The notes: a model not told the origin generated them from the sequence alone. A stretch of 64,000 nucleotides of DNA from Caproiciproducens sp. CPB-2 (GCF_036287215.1 NZ_CP142860.1:3286001-3350000); one strand, 5' to 3'; counted from the stretch's first letter, positions 43,257-52,490 are shown. A program made the numbers and translations.

Positions 43257-44315
43257 GTGAATAAAACAAAGAAAAGCCCGAATAAGGGCAAAAGTAAAAA
43301 AGCTCTCATCCGAAATATAGCGATCTTATTTTTGAGTGTCGTCCTTCTGATTTCCGGCGTCGGCTGCGTTTATGCCGACCAGATGCTCGGAAGGATCAAT
43401 TTTGTCCCGCTGGAGGACCCGGTTTCCAAGGTGGAAACCGCCCCGATTTTCCAGGAGGGAACCGCCAGCGGCGACACCAGCGCGCAGGCGGGCGTTCTGG
43501 GCGGGCTGTACCACGACGACGCCATCACCAATATTCTGGTCATGGGCGTGGACGATTACCAGCCGAACGACCCCGGCCGCAGCGACAGCATGATGATGGT
43601 TTCGGTCGATTCCCGCCACAAGAAGCTGAAGCTGACCTCCTTTATGCGTGACATGTACGTCGCGATCCCCGGCCACGGCAGCCAGCGCCTGAACGTCGCT
43701 TATTCAACGGGCGGCCCGCAGCTTTCCGTCTCCACCATTGAAGCGAACTTCGGCACCGATATCGACCGGTTCGTACTGATCGATTACGCGTCCTTCTCCA
43801 AAATTGTGGACAAGCTCGGCGGCGTGACCATGACCATCACCTCCGGCGAAGCGAAGCTGATCAACCAGAACTCCGGCGATCCCCGGCGCAACCTGTCCGC
43901 CGGCACCTTCCTGCTGAGCGGCAAGCAGGCGCTCTACTATTCCCGTATCCGTGCCATCGGCGACGACTTTGAGCGCACCGAGCGCCAGCGCAAGGTTTTT
44001 TCCAGCATCGTCAACAAATTCAAAACAGCGAACCTCGGAACCATCAATCAGGCGCTGTACGATATTCTTCCCCTTGTTACCACCAATATGACAAAAAACG
44101 AAGTGCTGAATATGGCGACGAACGCGCTGACCTACCTGAATTATCCCGTCAGCCAGAACCGCATTCCGGCGAACAACGAATATACCTCTCAGCGGGTCTC
44201 CATCGGCGGTTCCCCCGCGGACGTGCTGGTGCCCGACCTTGAAAAATGCCAGAAAACCGTCGCGGATTTTATTTATGAGGACGATTTGCCGAGCAAAACC
44301 TATCAGGGAAAATAA
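43257..44315 (+). CDS. LytR-CpsA-Psr family cell-wall polymer ligase
   Basis: 352 residues from a GTG at 43257 with GAGGA 8 nt before it. A Lys-rich start, one membrane helix near residues 18-40, then the extracellular LCP domain: NILVMGVDDY near 92, GRSDSMMMVSVD near 107 (Asp), SFMRDMYVAIPG near 127 (Arg), and ALYYSRIRAIGDDFERTERQ near 225 with the conserved Arg residues. These enzymes join teichoic acid or capsule to peptidoglycan. TATAAT at about 43207 is a probable -10. Confidence 0.9.
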   Translation: MNKTKKSPNKGKSKKALIRNIAILFLSVVLLISGVGCVYADQMLGRINFVPLEDPVSKVETAPIFQEGTASGDTSAQAGVLGGLYHDDAITNILVMGVDDYQPNDPGRSDSMMMVSVDSRHKKLKLTSFMRDMYVAIPGHGSQRLNVAYSTGGPQLSVSTIEANFGTDIDRFVLIDYASFSKIVDKLGGVTMTITSGEAKLINQNSGDPRRNLSAGTFLLSGKQALYYSRIRAIGDDFERTERQRKVFSSIVNKFKTANLGTINQALYDILPLVTTNMTKNEVLNMATNALTYLNYPVSQNRIPANNEYTSQRVSIGGSPADVLVPDLEKCQKTVADFIYEDDLPSKTYQGK

Positions 44316-44324
44316 TCAGGCTGC

Positions 44325-44406
44325 GGCAAAATTGTTTTTACAATTTTGCCGTTGCGCGATTTTATCGACCGCCTGAGGCCGCACGGCTTGCGCCGTGCGG
44401 CCTTTC
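44325..44406 (+). terminator. Two hairpins after the LCP gene
   Basis: GGCAAAATTG with its complement (44325-44350), then GGCCGCACGGC-TTGC-GCCGTGCGGCC followed by TTTC (44377-44406). The second looks like an intrinsic terminator and lies 20 bp before the next gene's ATG. Confidence 0.6.
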
Positions 44407-44425
44407 AGTTAAAGGAGAAAAGTCT

Positions 44426-45709
44426 ATGCCGACTCCGCTTTATACCGCGCTTGTGAACCACAGGGACTTAAACCGCGCCTCGTTCCACACGCCGGGCCAT
44501 AAAAACAACCCCCTCTCTCTGCCGCAGGATCTATTTTCCCTGGATTTTACGGAGCTGCCGGACACGGACAGCCTGTTTGAGGCGGACGGCCCGATCCTGG
44601 AGGCCGAGCGTCTGGCCGCAAAGCTGTTTCACGCCGGGCGCACCTGCATTTCCGCGGGCGGCTGCACCCTGTGCATCCAGGCCATGTTCCGGCTCGCCGC
44701 GCCGGATGGCGGAAAGGTCGTCTGCTCCCGGGTGCTGCACCGCAGCGCGGTCAACGCCATGGCGCTGCTGGACATTCAGCCGGTCTGGGCGCCGCCCGGG
44801 GAAATCGTCTCCGCCGTGGAAGGCAATCCGGACGCAAAGGCCGTCTATGTCACCAGCCCCAACTACTACGGGGAGTTGCTGGACATTCCCGCGATCGCGC
44901 GGGCCTGCAGACAGGCGGATATTCCGCTTCTTGTGGACAACGCGCACGGCGCGCACCTGATGTTCACCGACCCCGTGCTCCATCCGCTCGCCCTCGGCGC
45001 GAGCATGACCGCCTGCTCCGCGCACAAAACGCTGAATGTGCTGACCGGCGGCGCGTGGCTCCATATCGCGGACAGCCGGTTCGCGGACGGGGCCAAGGAC
45101 GCCATGGCGCTTTTCGGCTCCACCAGCCCCAACTACGCGGTAATGGCTTCGCTCGATCTGGCACGCGCGTGGCTGGAAGCGCACAAAGGCGAATACGCCG
45201 CCCTGCAGCAGCGCGTTCAGAAAATCAGGCTCGCCGCGCTCGAACACGGTCTTTCCTTGCCGTCGGGCCCGTCGGACCCGACGCGCATCACGCTGGACAC
45301 CGCCTCCATCGGCCTTTCGGGTAGCGCGGCGGCGGAGATTTTCCGCGGCGCGGGCGTGGAGCCGGAGTACGCCGACGGCGCCCATGTGGTGTTCATTGCG
45401 ACTCCGTTCAATACGGAAAGCGATTTCGCCCGTCTAAGGGACGCAATCGATTTGCTTCCGGCGCGGTCCCCGCTTCCCGTAACGCCGGAGCTTCCTCCCC
45501 TGCCCCCTGTAAAAGCCGGTCTGCGCGAGGCCGTTTTTTCCGCCGCGGAGACGGTTCCGCTGGAAAACGCGCTGGGCAGAGTCGCGGCGCAGGCCGCGTG
45601 CCCCTGCCCGCCGGGCGTCCCCGTCGTGATGCCCGGGGAGGAAATTACAAAAGATGTTCTCCGGTTTTTACAGGGGTATGGCTTTTTTTCAATAAAAGTG
45701 CTAAAATAA
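44426..45709 (+). CDS. Orn/Lys/Arg decarboxylase-family PLP protein
   Basis: 427 residues, the short form of the family (like B. subtilis YaaO/SpeA). FHTPGHKNN near residue 20, the PLP-Asp region LLVDNAHGAH near 170, and the lysine of SAHKTLNVLTGG near 197 that binds PLP. Decarboxylates a basic amino acid for polyamine synthesis or has a related role. Its position before darA-holB-ricT is the same as yaaO in Bacillus, although tmk, normally between, is absent here. Confidence 0.88.
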   Translation: MPTPLYTALVNHRDLNRASFHTPGHKNNPLSLPQDLFSLDFTELPDTDSLFEADGPILEAERLAAKLFHAGRTCISAGGCTLCIQAMFRLAAPDGGKVVCSRVLHRSAVNAMALLDIQPVWAPPGEIVSAVEGNPDAKAVYVTSPNYYGELLDIPAIARACRQADIPLLVDNAHGAHLMFTDPVLHPLALGASMTACSAHKTLNVLTGGAWLHIADSRFADGAKDAMALFGSTSPNYAVMASLDLARAWLEAHKGEYAALQQRVQKIRLAALEHGLSLPSGPSDPTRITLDTASIGLSGSAAAEIFRGAGVEPEYADGAHVVFIATPFNTESDFARLRDAIDLLPARSPLPVTPELPPLPPVKAGLREAVFSAAETVPLENALGRVAAQAACPCPPGVPVVMPGEEITKDVLRFLQGYGFFSIKVLK

Positions 45710-45841
45710 TAAAACAGGAATCAAACAAATTAAGCGGAAAAGCGAAACGGAAAACATTTTCGCGGATTTTGAATATTGCTGTTGGAATCAGATTTGGATA
45801 TCTGTTCTTTCCGTTGAATGATAAAAGTGGAGGGATTCATT

Positions 45842-46165
45842 ATGAAACTGGTACTTGCGATTGTGAGCAACGACGACAGCGGCATGGTTTCCGCGGCGCT
45901 GACCAAGGACGGTTTTTCCGTTACCAAGCTTGCAACGACCGGCGGTTTTTTAATGGCGGGCAACACCACCTTCATCGTAGGCACGGAGGATGACAAGGTC
46001 GATCAGGTCATCTCCATCATTGCAAAGCAAAGCAGCCGCCGCACCCAGCTTGTCCCGAGCACGACAACCATGGACGTCGGCATGTATTCTTCGTTTCCCG
46101 TCGAAGTCACCGTCGGCGGGTCGACCATTTTCGTTTTAAGCGTGGACCGATTTGAGAAGGTATGA
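45842..46165 (+). CDS. darA: Cyclic-di-AMP receptor DarA
   Basis: 107 residues from the ATG at 45842 (GGAGG 8 nt before). PII-like fold; the family's c-di-AMP site is visible in SNDDSG near residue 9, TTGGFLMAGNTTF near 35 and the loop with RRTQLVP near 70. Signal receptor with no known output partner. Its stop overlaps the holB start (ATGA). Confidence 0.92.
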   Translation: MKLVLAIVSNDDSGMVSAALTKDGFSVTKLATTGGFLMAGNTTFIVGTEDDKVDQVISIIAKQSSRRTQLVPSTTTMDVGMYSSFPVEVTVGGSTIFVLSVDRFEKV

Positions 46166-47034
46166 CCAGTCTTCGTATCGGCGGATTTTCCGGCAATGAG
46201 GAAATCATAAAGCAGCTTGCGCTCTCGTTCGGCGAGGGCCGGCTTGCGCACGCGATCATTCTGGAAGGTCCCGCGCAGGAGCGCAACGCCCTTGCCGCGA
46301 TGCTGGCCCAGGCCGCCGTGTGCTCCGGCGAAACCCGTCCCTGCGGCGGCTGTCCGGGCTGCGTCAAAGCGCAGGCCGGTTCCCACCCCGATATTCTCAC
46401 GCTGGACGGCGACGCGAACCCGCGCGCCTTTCCCATCGACGCAATCCGCCGGATCCGCTCGGACGCGTACATCCGGCCCCATGAAGCGCAGACCAAGGTT
46501 TACGCCCTTTACGGCGTACAGAATATGAGCGAGATCTCCCAAAACGCCCTGTTAAAGGTTTTTGAGGAACCGCCCGAAAACGTGCTGTTCCTGCTGACGG
46601 CCGTGAGCGCTTCGGCGCTCCTGCCCACCGTGCGCTCGCGCGCGCAGATTTTTTCGCTGGAGGGCGCGCGCGCGGAAACGGATGCCGACCCCGCGTATAT
46701 GGAAAAACTGGCGGCGGCGATCACCGCCGCAAACGAAACGGACCTGCTGTATTTGACGGCGGATCTTTCAAAAGATAAAGACAGGCTGCGCGCCGTCCTG
46801 CCCCAGCTCGGGCTGATTCTGCGCGACGCAGCGGTGCTTCGTTCGGGCGGGAACGTCTGCCTTTCCGGTCAAAGGGAAGCGGCGGCGGCTCTCGGCGCGG
46901 GACTGACCCGCGAAAAGCTTCTTTCCCTGCTGGACGAAGTGCAGAAAGCGCAGCGCGCGCTCGACCTGAACGCAAACGCGGCGCTGCTGGTAACGGCTCT
47001 GTGCGCGAATCTGCGCGCCGGCGCCGGAAGATAG
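46162..47034 (+). CDS. holB: DNA polymerase III subunit delta'
   Basis: 290 residues. Clamp-loader subunit. LAHAIILEGPAQERNALAAM replaces a working Walker A; a zinc cluster C-GGCPGC is seen near residue 55; the sensor region MSEISQNALLKVFEEPP near 125 is typical. Coupled to darA by overlap and followed 28 bp later by ricT. Confidence 0.9.
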   Translation: MTSLRIGGFSGNEEIIKQLALSFGEGRLAHAIILEGPAQERNALAAMLAQAAVCSGETRPCGGCPGCVKAQAGSHPDILTLDGDANPRAFPIDAIRRIRSDAYIRPHEAQTKVYALYGVQNMSEISQNALLKVFEEPPENVLFLLTAVSASALLPTVRSRAQIFSLEGARAETDADPAYMEKLAAAITAANETDLLYLTADLSKDKDRLRAVLPQLGLILRDAAVLRSGGNVCLSGQREAAAALGAGLTREKLLSLLDEVQKAQRALDLNANAALLVTALCANLRAGAGR

Positions 47035-47062
47035 TCCCTATTTTATGATATTGGAGGTTCCC

Positions 47063-47932
47063 ATGGCCGAAGTAATTGGCGTTCGTTTTAAAAATGTAGG
47101 CAAGATATACTATTTTGACCCCGACGGGAATACACTGAAGCAGGGCGATATGGTCATCGTGGAAACCGCCCGCGGAATTGAATGCGGCGAAATCGCGATG
47201 GAAAACCGCCGGATCAGCGACGAAGGCATTGTGCAGCCGCTGAAAAAGCTGATCCGCGTCGCCACCAGGGACGACCTGAAAAAGATGGAGGAAAACGCCG
47301 CGAAGGAAAAAACGGCTTTTCAGATCTGCCTGAAGAAAATAGCGGCCCACAAGCTGGAAATGAAGCTGGTGGACGTGGAATACACCTTTGACAACACCAA
47401 AATCCTGTTTTATTTTACCGCCGACGGGCGCGTGGATTTCCGCGAGCTGGTCAAGGACCTGGCGTCGGTTTTCCGCACCAGAATCGAGCTGCGCCAGATC
47501 GGCGTGCGCGACGAGGCGAAAATGCTCGGCGGGCTGGGCATCTGCGGCCGGCCGTTCTGCTGCTCGACCTTTTTGGGCGGGTTTCAGCCGGTTTCCATCA
47601 AGATGGCCAAGGAGCAGGGCCTTTCCCTGAACCCGGTCAAAATTTCCGGCACCTGCGGGCGCCTGATGTGCTGCCTGAAATACGAGCAGGAGGCCTATCA
47701 GGACCTGATCCGCTCCACCCCAAGCGTAAACTCCATCGTGACCACGCCGGCCGGCAAGGGCACCGTTACCGACCTGAACATGCTGACCGGTGTTTTGCAG
47801 GTGCGCCTTGACTCCGCGCCGGACGCCGCACCCCAGACCTTTAAGGTGTGCCAGGTAAAGCTGATCAAGGGCGGACAGGTCAATATTGACCGCAGCGAGC
47901 TGGAAGAGCTGAAAAAACTGGAAAAAGATTAA
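47063..47932 (+). CDS. ricT: PSP1-domain protein RicT
   Basis: 289 residues from the ATG at 47063 (GGAGG 5 nt before). PSP1 domain in the first 180 residues; the conserved cysteines GICGRPFCCSTFL near 160 and TCGRLMCCLKYEQ near 195 bind the Fe-S cluster of the Ric complex, which in Bacillus adjusts RNase Y activity. RicA and RicF are not next to it. Confidence 0.93.
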   Translation: MAEVIGVRFKNVGKIYYFDPDGNTLKQGDMVIVETARGIECGEIAMENRRISDEGIVQPLKKLIRVATRDDLKKMEENAAKEKTAFQICLKKIAAHKLEMKLVDVEYTFDNTKILFYFTADGRVDFRELVKDLASVFRTRIELRQIGVRDEAKMLGGLGICGRPFCCSTFLGGFQPVSIKMAKEQGLSLNPVKISGTCGRLMCCLKYEQEAYQDLIRSTPSVNSIVTTPAGKGTVTDLNMLTGVLQVRLDSAPDAAPQTFKVCQVKLIKGGQVNIDRSELEELKKLEKD

Positions 47933-48015
47933 ATTTATTTTTTGCCTGATTACGGTTGCAATTTTTGTTATTTATGATAGAATTATGTTGTAATTTTATA
48001 TGGAGGTGTTTTCCC

Positions 48016-48186
48016 ATGGCATATGCAATTAGTGACGACTGCATTTCCTGCGGCGCATGTGCGGCAGGCTGTCCTGTAAACGCAATTTCGGAAGGTGACG
48101 GCAAGTACGTTATCGACGCTGATCTTTGCACAGAATGCGGTGCTTGCGCGGATGTTTGCCCCGTAGGCGCTCCTGCACAGGAATAA
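48016..48186 (+). CDS. 2[4Fe-4S] ferredoxin
   Basis: 56 residues from the ATG at 48016 (GGAGG before it). Two cluster motifs [12 protein letters not shown] and [12 protein letters not shown], the clostridial ferredoxin type that carries electrons for hydrogenase and pyruvate oxidoreductase. It lies in the gap between ricT and trmN6. Confidence 0.96.
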   Translation: MAYAISDDCISCGACAAGCPVNAISEGDGKYVIDADLCTECGACADVCPVGAPAQE

Positions 48187-48324
48187 TTTTACATGTGGAC
48201 GAAAGGCGGAGCGTTGTTGCGCGCCGTCTTTTTTCTTATGTAATAAACCTCTGAAATCAGCCAAAACTCTTGAAAGCCAGTCATTCTTTGAATCTTATAA
48301 AAACAGGGATAACCGAGGGACCTT

Positions 48325-49080
48325 ATGCTTTTACCCGATGAACACCTTGAACCGCTTTCGCGCGAAATTTCGGTGATCGTTTCACAGGCGCACCGCTTTA
48401 ATACCGACACCATTCTGCTCGCGTCGTTTTCCCTGCCCAAAACAGGCGAAACCTGCGCGGATTTCGGCACGGGCTGCGGTGCCGTCCCGCTGATCTGGTG
48501 CGCGAAGGCAAAACCGAAAAAAATTTACGGCGTGGAAATTCAGCGGGAGGCCTGTGAAATGGCCCGCCGCTCCGTGGAGCTGAACCGCCTGACCGGCACG
48601 GTCAGGCTGCTCTGCTGCGACATGACCATGATCAGACAAAAGGCCGCCCTGCCCGCCAACCGGCTCGACCTCATCGCCTGCAACCCGCCGTACAAGGAGG
48701 AGGGCGCGGGCCTGAAAAATCCGGAGGAGTCCCGCCGCGTCGCGCGGCACGAGGTTGCGTGCAGCTTTGCGGAAATCGCCCGAAGCGCGGCGTACCTGCT
48801 CCGGTTCGGCGGCCGCTTCTGCTGCTGCCTGCGCCCGGAGCGCCTTTGCGGCGTCCTGCTGGACCTGAGAAGCGCGGGGCTGGAGCCCAAACGCCTGCGC
48901 CTGGTGCAGCAGCGCGCGGACAAGCCCCCGTCGCTTTTCCTGTTACAGGCAAACCGGGGCGGAAAACCCGGCATGGTGATAGACCCCGTCCTGCTGATCG
49001 AGGACGGCGGTGGCTATTCCGGGGAAATGGCCGCAATCTACGGCGAATACGCACAGAACAAAGGAGCGGCAGCAACATGA
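48325..49080 (+). CDS. trmN6: tRNA(Val) adenine-37 N6-methyltransferase
   Basis: 251 residues. SAM-binding CADFGTGCGAVPLIW near residue 43 and catalytic ACNPPYKEEG near 116 (NPPY motif for N6-adenine). Equivalent of B. subtilis YabB by position: before rsmI, after ricT. Its stop overlaps the rsmI start (ATGA). Confidence 0.88.
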   Translation: MLLPDEHLEPLSREISVIVSQAHRFNTDTILLASFSLPKTGETCADFGTGCGAVPLIWCAKAKPKKIYGVEIQREACEMARRSVELNRLTGTVRLLCCDMTMIRQKAALPANRLDLIACNPPYKEEGAGLKNPEESRRVARHEVACSFAEIARSAAYLLRFGGRFCCCLRPERLCGVLLDLRSAGLEPKRLRLVQQRADKPPSLFLLQANRGGKPGMVIDPVLLIEDGGGYSGEMAAIYGEYAQNKGAAAT

Positions 49081-49907
49081 GCGGAAAATTAATGGTGGTC
49101 GGCACGCCGATCGGCAATCTCTCCGATTTTTCCCCGCGCGCGGCGGAAACCCTGCGGGAAGCCGATTTCATCGCCGCGGAGGACACGCGTGTCACGCTGA
49201 AGCTGCTCAACCATTTCGGCATCAAAAAGCCGATGGTCAGCTATTTTGAGCACAACAAACGCGAGCGCGGGGACGTGATCTGCGCGCGCATCGAGGCGGG
49301 GGAAACCTGCGCGCTCGTTTCGGACGCGGGGATGCCCGCCATTTCCGACCCGGGGGAGCTTTTGGTCGCCCAGTGCGCGGAGCGCGGAATCCCGGTTTAC
49401 GTTGTGCCCGGCCCGAGCGCGGTCGTTTCGGCGCTGGCGGTTTCCGGGCTGCCGACCGGCCGCTTTACGTTCGAGGGCTTTCTGAGCGTCGGCAGGAAAA
49501 GCCGCCGGGAGCATCTGGAGGAAGTCAGAAGCGAGACCCGCACCATGATTTTTTACGAAGCGCCGCACAAGCTTTCCACCACCCTGAGCGACATGCTCGC
49601 GGCGTGGGGCGACCGGCGCATCGCGCTGGTGCGCGAACTGACGAAGATTCACGAGGAGGTCATCCGCACCACCCTTTCCGAAGCCGCCGCGCGCTATGCC
49701 GACGGCGGCGCGAAGGGGGAATTTGTGCTGGTGATCGAGGGCGCGCCCCAAAAGGAGCAGGAATCGTTTACACTGGAGGACGGCGTCGCCTTCGCGAAGA
49801 GATATATGGAAGACGGCCTCTCGGCCTCGGACGCCGCCAGACAGGCCGCCGCCGGGACCGGTTTCAAAAAAGGCGAAATCTACCGGGCGATTTTACGGCA
49901 GGATTGA
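49077..49907 (+). CDS. rsmI: 16S rRNA 2'-O-methyltransferase RsmI
   Basis: 276 residues from the ATG at 49077. Methylates the ribose of C1402. N-terminal VVGTPIGNLSDFS near residue 6, AEDTRVTLKLL near 38, SDAGMPAISDPG near 82, the SAM fold of the tetrapyrrole methylase family; GKGEF-type tail AKGEFVLVIEG near 217. Confidence 0.94.
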   Translation: MSGKLMVVGTPIGNLSDFSPRAAETLREADFIAAEDTRVTLKLLNHFGIKKPMVSYFEHNKRERGDVICARIEAGETCALVSDAGMPAISDPGELLVAQCAERGIPVYVVPGPSAVVSALAVSGLPTGRFTFEGFLSVGRKSRREHLEEVRSETRTMIFYEAPHKLSTTLSDMLAAWGDRRIALVRELTKIHEEVIRTTLSEAAARYADGGAKGEFVLVIEGAPQKEQESFTLEDGVAFAKRYMEDGLSASDAARQAAAGTGFKKGEIYRAILRQD

Positions 49908-50005
49908 ATTTTGCCGTATTCCGGGCATTTTTACGCCAGCCGGCACAGCCCTTGGCCGGGACTGCGGTTTGCTGATTTTTTCAAACAGGATTTAGGGAAG
50001 CAGGG

Positions 50006-50635
50006 ATGAAAGTGGAATACATCAATATGGAAACATGGCCCAGGAAAGAGCATTTCCGGCATTTTTATAAAATGGAATATCCCATGTTCAGCGTCAGCCT
50101 GAATTTAGATATCACAAAATTTCTGCCCTTTGTGAAGGAGCGCCGCCTTTCCTTCTACTACGCGATGGGCTTCGCCGCGACCCGGGCGGCGAACGAAATA
50201 CCCGAATTCCGCTGCCGCATCCGCGGGGGACGGGTGGTTCTTCACGACAAAGTACACCCCTCCTTTACCGATCTTGACAGGGACAGCGACCTGTTCAAGT
50301 GCGTAGGAGTCGATTTAACGGAAGATATCTGCTCCTTTTCGGAAAAAGCGTCGCGCAGATCCGCCGCGCAAAAGACGTTTATGGATCCGGAACAGGAAGA
50401 GCGCGACGACGTGCTCTACATCACCTGCGTTCCCTGGTTCTCCTTTACGCAGGTGACGCATCCCATCGCGCTGGACAGGGACGATTCCATTCCGCGCATC
50501 GCCTGGGGAAAATATTTTAAGGACGGTGAAAAAACGCTCCTGCCTTTTTCCATTCAGGCAAACCACGCGCTGATGGACGGCGTTCATGCCGGAAGATATG
50601 TGGAACGGCTGCAGCGCGATCTGGACCGCTACTGA
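50006..50635 (+). CDS. Chloramphenicol-acetyltransferase-like protein
   Basis: 209 residues, the length of type A CAT. The catalytic His lies in QANHALMDGVHAGRYVERL near residue 185, matching the HHAxxDG motif with Asn in place of the first His; CVPWFSFTQVTHP near 145 and the trimer region are recognisable. CAT-like proteins in Clostridia are often chromosomal and not resistance genes, and the divergence here fits that. Single gene with a GCAGGG ribosome site. Confidence 0.82.
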   Translation: MKVEYINMETWPRKEHFRHFYKMEYPMFSVSLNLDITKFLPFVKERRLSFYYAMGFAATRAANEIPEFRCRIRGGRVVLHDKVHPSFTDLDRDSDLFKCVGVDLTEDICSFSEKASRRSAAQKTFMDPEQEERDDVLYITCVPWFSFTQVTHPIALDRDDSIPRIAWGKYFKDGEKTLLPFSIQANHALMDGVHAGRYVERLQRDLDRY

Positions 50636-50749
50636 CCGCGCGGCCGGATTTTCGGCTATGCCCGTCCCCGCCCCCTTTCGCATTCCTGCTCTTCAATAAG
50701 TTCAATCGGTGATGCGCAAGAGGAGTTCAGCGGGAGGGGGTTTTGTAAT

Positions 50750-50786
50750 AAAACCGGCGCCGGAAGACACTCCCGGCGCCGGTTTT
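50750..50786 (+). terminator. Strong intrinsic terminator
   Basis: AAAACCGGCGCCGG with its complement, 14-bp stem ending in TTTT, 115 bp after the CAT-like gene. Confidence 0.8.
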
Positions 50787-50820
50787 CCATTGATAAACTG
50801 TCATATTTTTACATTTCCTC

Positions 50821-50849
50821 TTGCGTTACGGGAAAAAACGCGCTATAAT
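50821..50849 (+). promoter_or_regulatory. Promoter of candidate non-coding RNA
   Basis: TTGCGT (50821-50826), 17-bp spacer, TATAAT (50844-50849). No gene begins within 450 bp downstream. Confidence 0.65.
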
Positions 50850-50855
50850 GCCCTT

Positions 50856-51146
50856 GTAAGGCGCAATAAAAAGCGCAATGCAGGAACGGAGTGTTACAGC
50901 ACCCCGCCCCCTGCTTACGGAGAAACACCCTCCATAGGCAACTGAATAATCAGCACATTGCGGTTATTATTATACCGCCTCTTTCGGTTTTTGTACAGAG
51001 GTTCGTTGATAATATCCGTGCGCTTTGATGTAGAACGTTGTATATGGGTGAGTCATCCGTGTGCGGCGTTTTTTTGCGTCTTGCCGAAGGAACGGCGGGA
51101 CGGGATCCCCCTAATAGATCTCTTGCCCCGCCGTTTCCTTTTGTTT
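50856..51146 (+). ncRNA. Candidate structured non-coding RNA
   Basis: Follows a good promoter and ends in a long hairpin (51087-51140: AAGGAACGGCGGG paired with CCCGCCGTTTCCTT) with TTGTTT after it. Local hairpins are seen, such as GCAGG-N-CCTGC around 50880-50914 and GCGGT-ACCGC near 50976. No open frame with a ribosome site is present. It is not recognised as 6S, SRP, tmRNA or RNase P RNA. Confidence 0.4.
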
Positions 51147-51174
51147 ATATCAGTAAAAATGAGCATAAAAAAAC

Positions 51175-51205
51175 CATTGACTCTTTTACGAATCAATGGT
51201 ATACT
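51175..51205 (+). promoter_or_regulatory. Promoter with overlapping palindrome
   Basis: TTGACT (51177-51182), 17 bp, TATACT (51200-51205), with the inverted repeat CCATTGA-N12-TCAATGG spanning 51175-51200 exactly over the spacer. Probably the promoter and operator of the two-gene unit at 51316. Confidence 0.65.
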
Positions 51206-51315
51206 GTTGAATGGCGAACATATATACTATTCTCATAATACTGTTTATAGTTTAGCACATTCATTTCCGTTTGTCAATAGATTTTTAAAAAATATTTTTT
51301 TAAGGGGATTTTTGA

Positions 51316-51828
51316 TTGGACAGCCGCCTATCCGCCGTCTTTTCTCTCGACCTGTTTTCCGACCCGACCGCCGCCGCCCAGCTTTTAAGCCTGAATGAAA
51401 AAACGGAGCCTCTGGGTCTGACGCTTTCCCCCACGGACGTTTCCGCGCTGATTCAGTCGCGCGCCGAAGCGCTCAGCGCAAACGGACGCATTGAAATCGG
51501 CAGCGCCACCATCGGCCGTCTGGTCGAAGCCTTCTGCGGCTCCGCCTACCTCAGCCAGCAGAATTATTCCCCGGTCCTGCACGAGCTGATCGAGCTGTTT
51601 TACTACTATAAAAATGAAACGCTCGACCTGATTCCGGACAACGAGCTGATCGCTTTTATGAAGGATGCCTTTGAAAACCGCTGCGGCGGTTCGCTGGACC
51701 TGCTGGCGAACCGGGAGCTGCAGAAGCTGGCTGAAAATCTGCGCTTCGGCCGGGCAGACTATACCAATATGGACCCAGAGCCGGACGAGCCGGATGAGGA
51801 TGAAAAGGAGGATTTGGATGAACAGTAA
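51316..51828 (+). CDS. Hypothetical protein, first gene of a pair (DUF6323-like)
   Basis: 170 residues from a TTG at 51316 (AAGGGGA before it). Predicted mostly helical, acidic C-terminal tail; MFSLDLFSD-type start and AQLLSLNEKTEPLGLTL near residue 22 are similar to clostridial proteins annotated as DUF6323, from memory. Its last codons overlap the ribosome site and start of the next gene (11 nt), so the two are coupled. Function unknown. Confidence 0.55.
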   Translation: MDSRLSAVFSLDLFSDPTAAAQLLSLNEKTEPLGLTLSPTDVSALIQSRAEALSANGRIEIGSATIGRLVEAFCGSAYLSQQNYSPVLHELIELFYYYKNETLDLIPDNELIAFMKDAFENRCGGSLDLLANRELQKLAENLRFGRADYTNMDPEPDEPDEDEKEDLDEQ

Positions 51829-52468
51829 CGCCGCGATCGCCGCTTTTTTAAATCCGGATGAAATTCAGGATGTGCAGGCCCGCCTGCTGAACATGCTCAG
51901 CGAGGAGATTCTGCGGTACACGGGCTACGAAAGCAATTCGGTGCCGGTGGAAACGGCGCAGTCCCTTTTTGAATCCATGCTGTACTGTATGACCGCCTAC
52001 CTCAATACTCTGCCCGACCCGTACGCCGCGCTGCGCGCGTTGGATCTGCAGCAGATTTTTTTCAGCGGGCTGGAGCTTGTCAGGCAGTATGTTACCGAGT
52101 GCAGACAGCTTTTAAAGAAAGTGAAGGCGACCCGCGTGCAGACGGAGCTGATCGCCTACAATCATACGGTCGATTCCGAAATCAGTCTGCTTCTGAAGGG
52201 CTATGATCCCCGGTTTCAGGCGCAAAAGACCACAGAACTCAGCGCCATGGCAAACATCAGCTATCCCCTTTTCAGCGACGATCTGAGCGTAACGGGGATT
52301 CTCTATATCCGGAATTACCTTCTGGAGCTGCTTGAGGAAAACGAGTTCTGCGCGGGGTACGGCAAAAATTATATCCGCAGCCTGCTGCTGACCCACGGGG
52401 TCAGGCACCGCCTGGACTACCGTGAAATGCTGGTCAATATCAAAGAGCTGATTCTGGAACAGAAATAG
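51818..52468 (+). CDS. Hypothetical protein, second gene of the pair (DUF6179-like)
   Basis: 216 residues from the ATG at 51818 with GGAGGA before it. All-helical and cytosolic, with a conserved-looking C-terminus YGKNYIRSLLLTHGVRHRL near residue 180. Possibly a short member of DUF6179, which is usually about twice as long, so this could be a natural short form. It ends 22 bp before the convergent motB. Confidence 0.5.
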   Translation: MNSNAAIAAFLNPDEIQDVQARLLNMLSEEILRYTGYESNSVPVETAQSLFESMLYCMTAYLNTLPDPYAALRALDLQQIFFSGLELVRQYVTECRQLLKKVKATRVQTELIAYNHTVDSEISLLLKGYDPRFQAQKTTELSAMANISYPLFSDDLSVTGILYIRNYLLELLEENEFCAGYGKNYIRSLLLTHGVRHRLDYREMLVNIKELILEQK

Positions 52469-52490
52469 GGGCGGACCGCTGATTTTCCGT

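Noticed and set aside
50856..51040. 6S RNA
   Set aside because: Promoter and length would fit, but no long-range closing stem with a central bubble could be drawn by eye, so the specific name is not supported.
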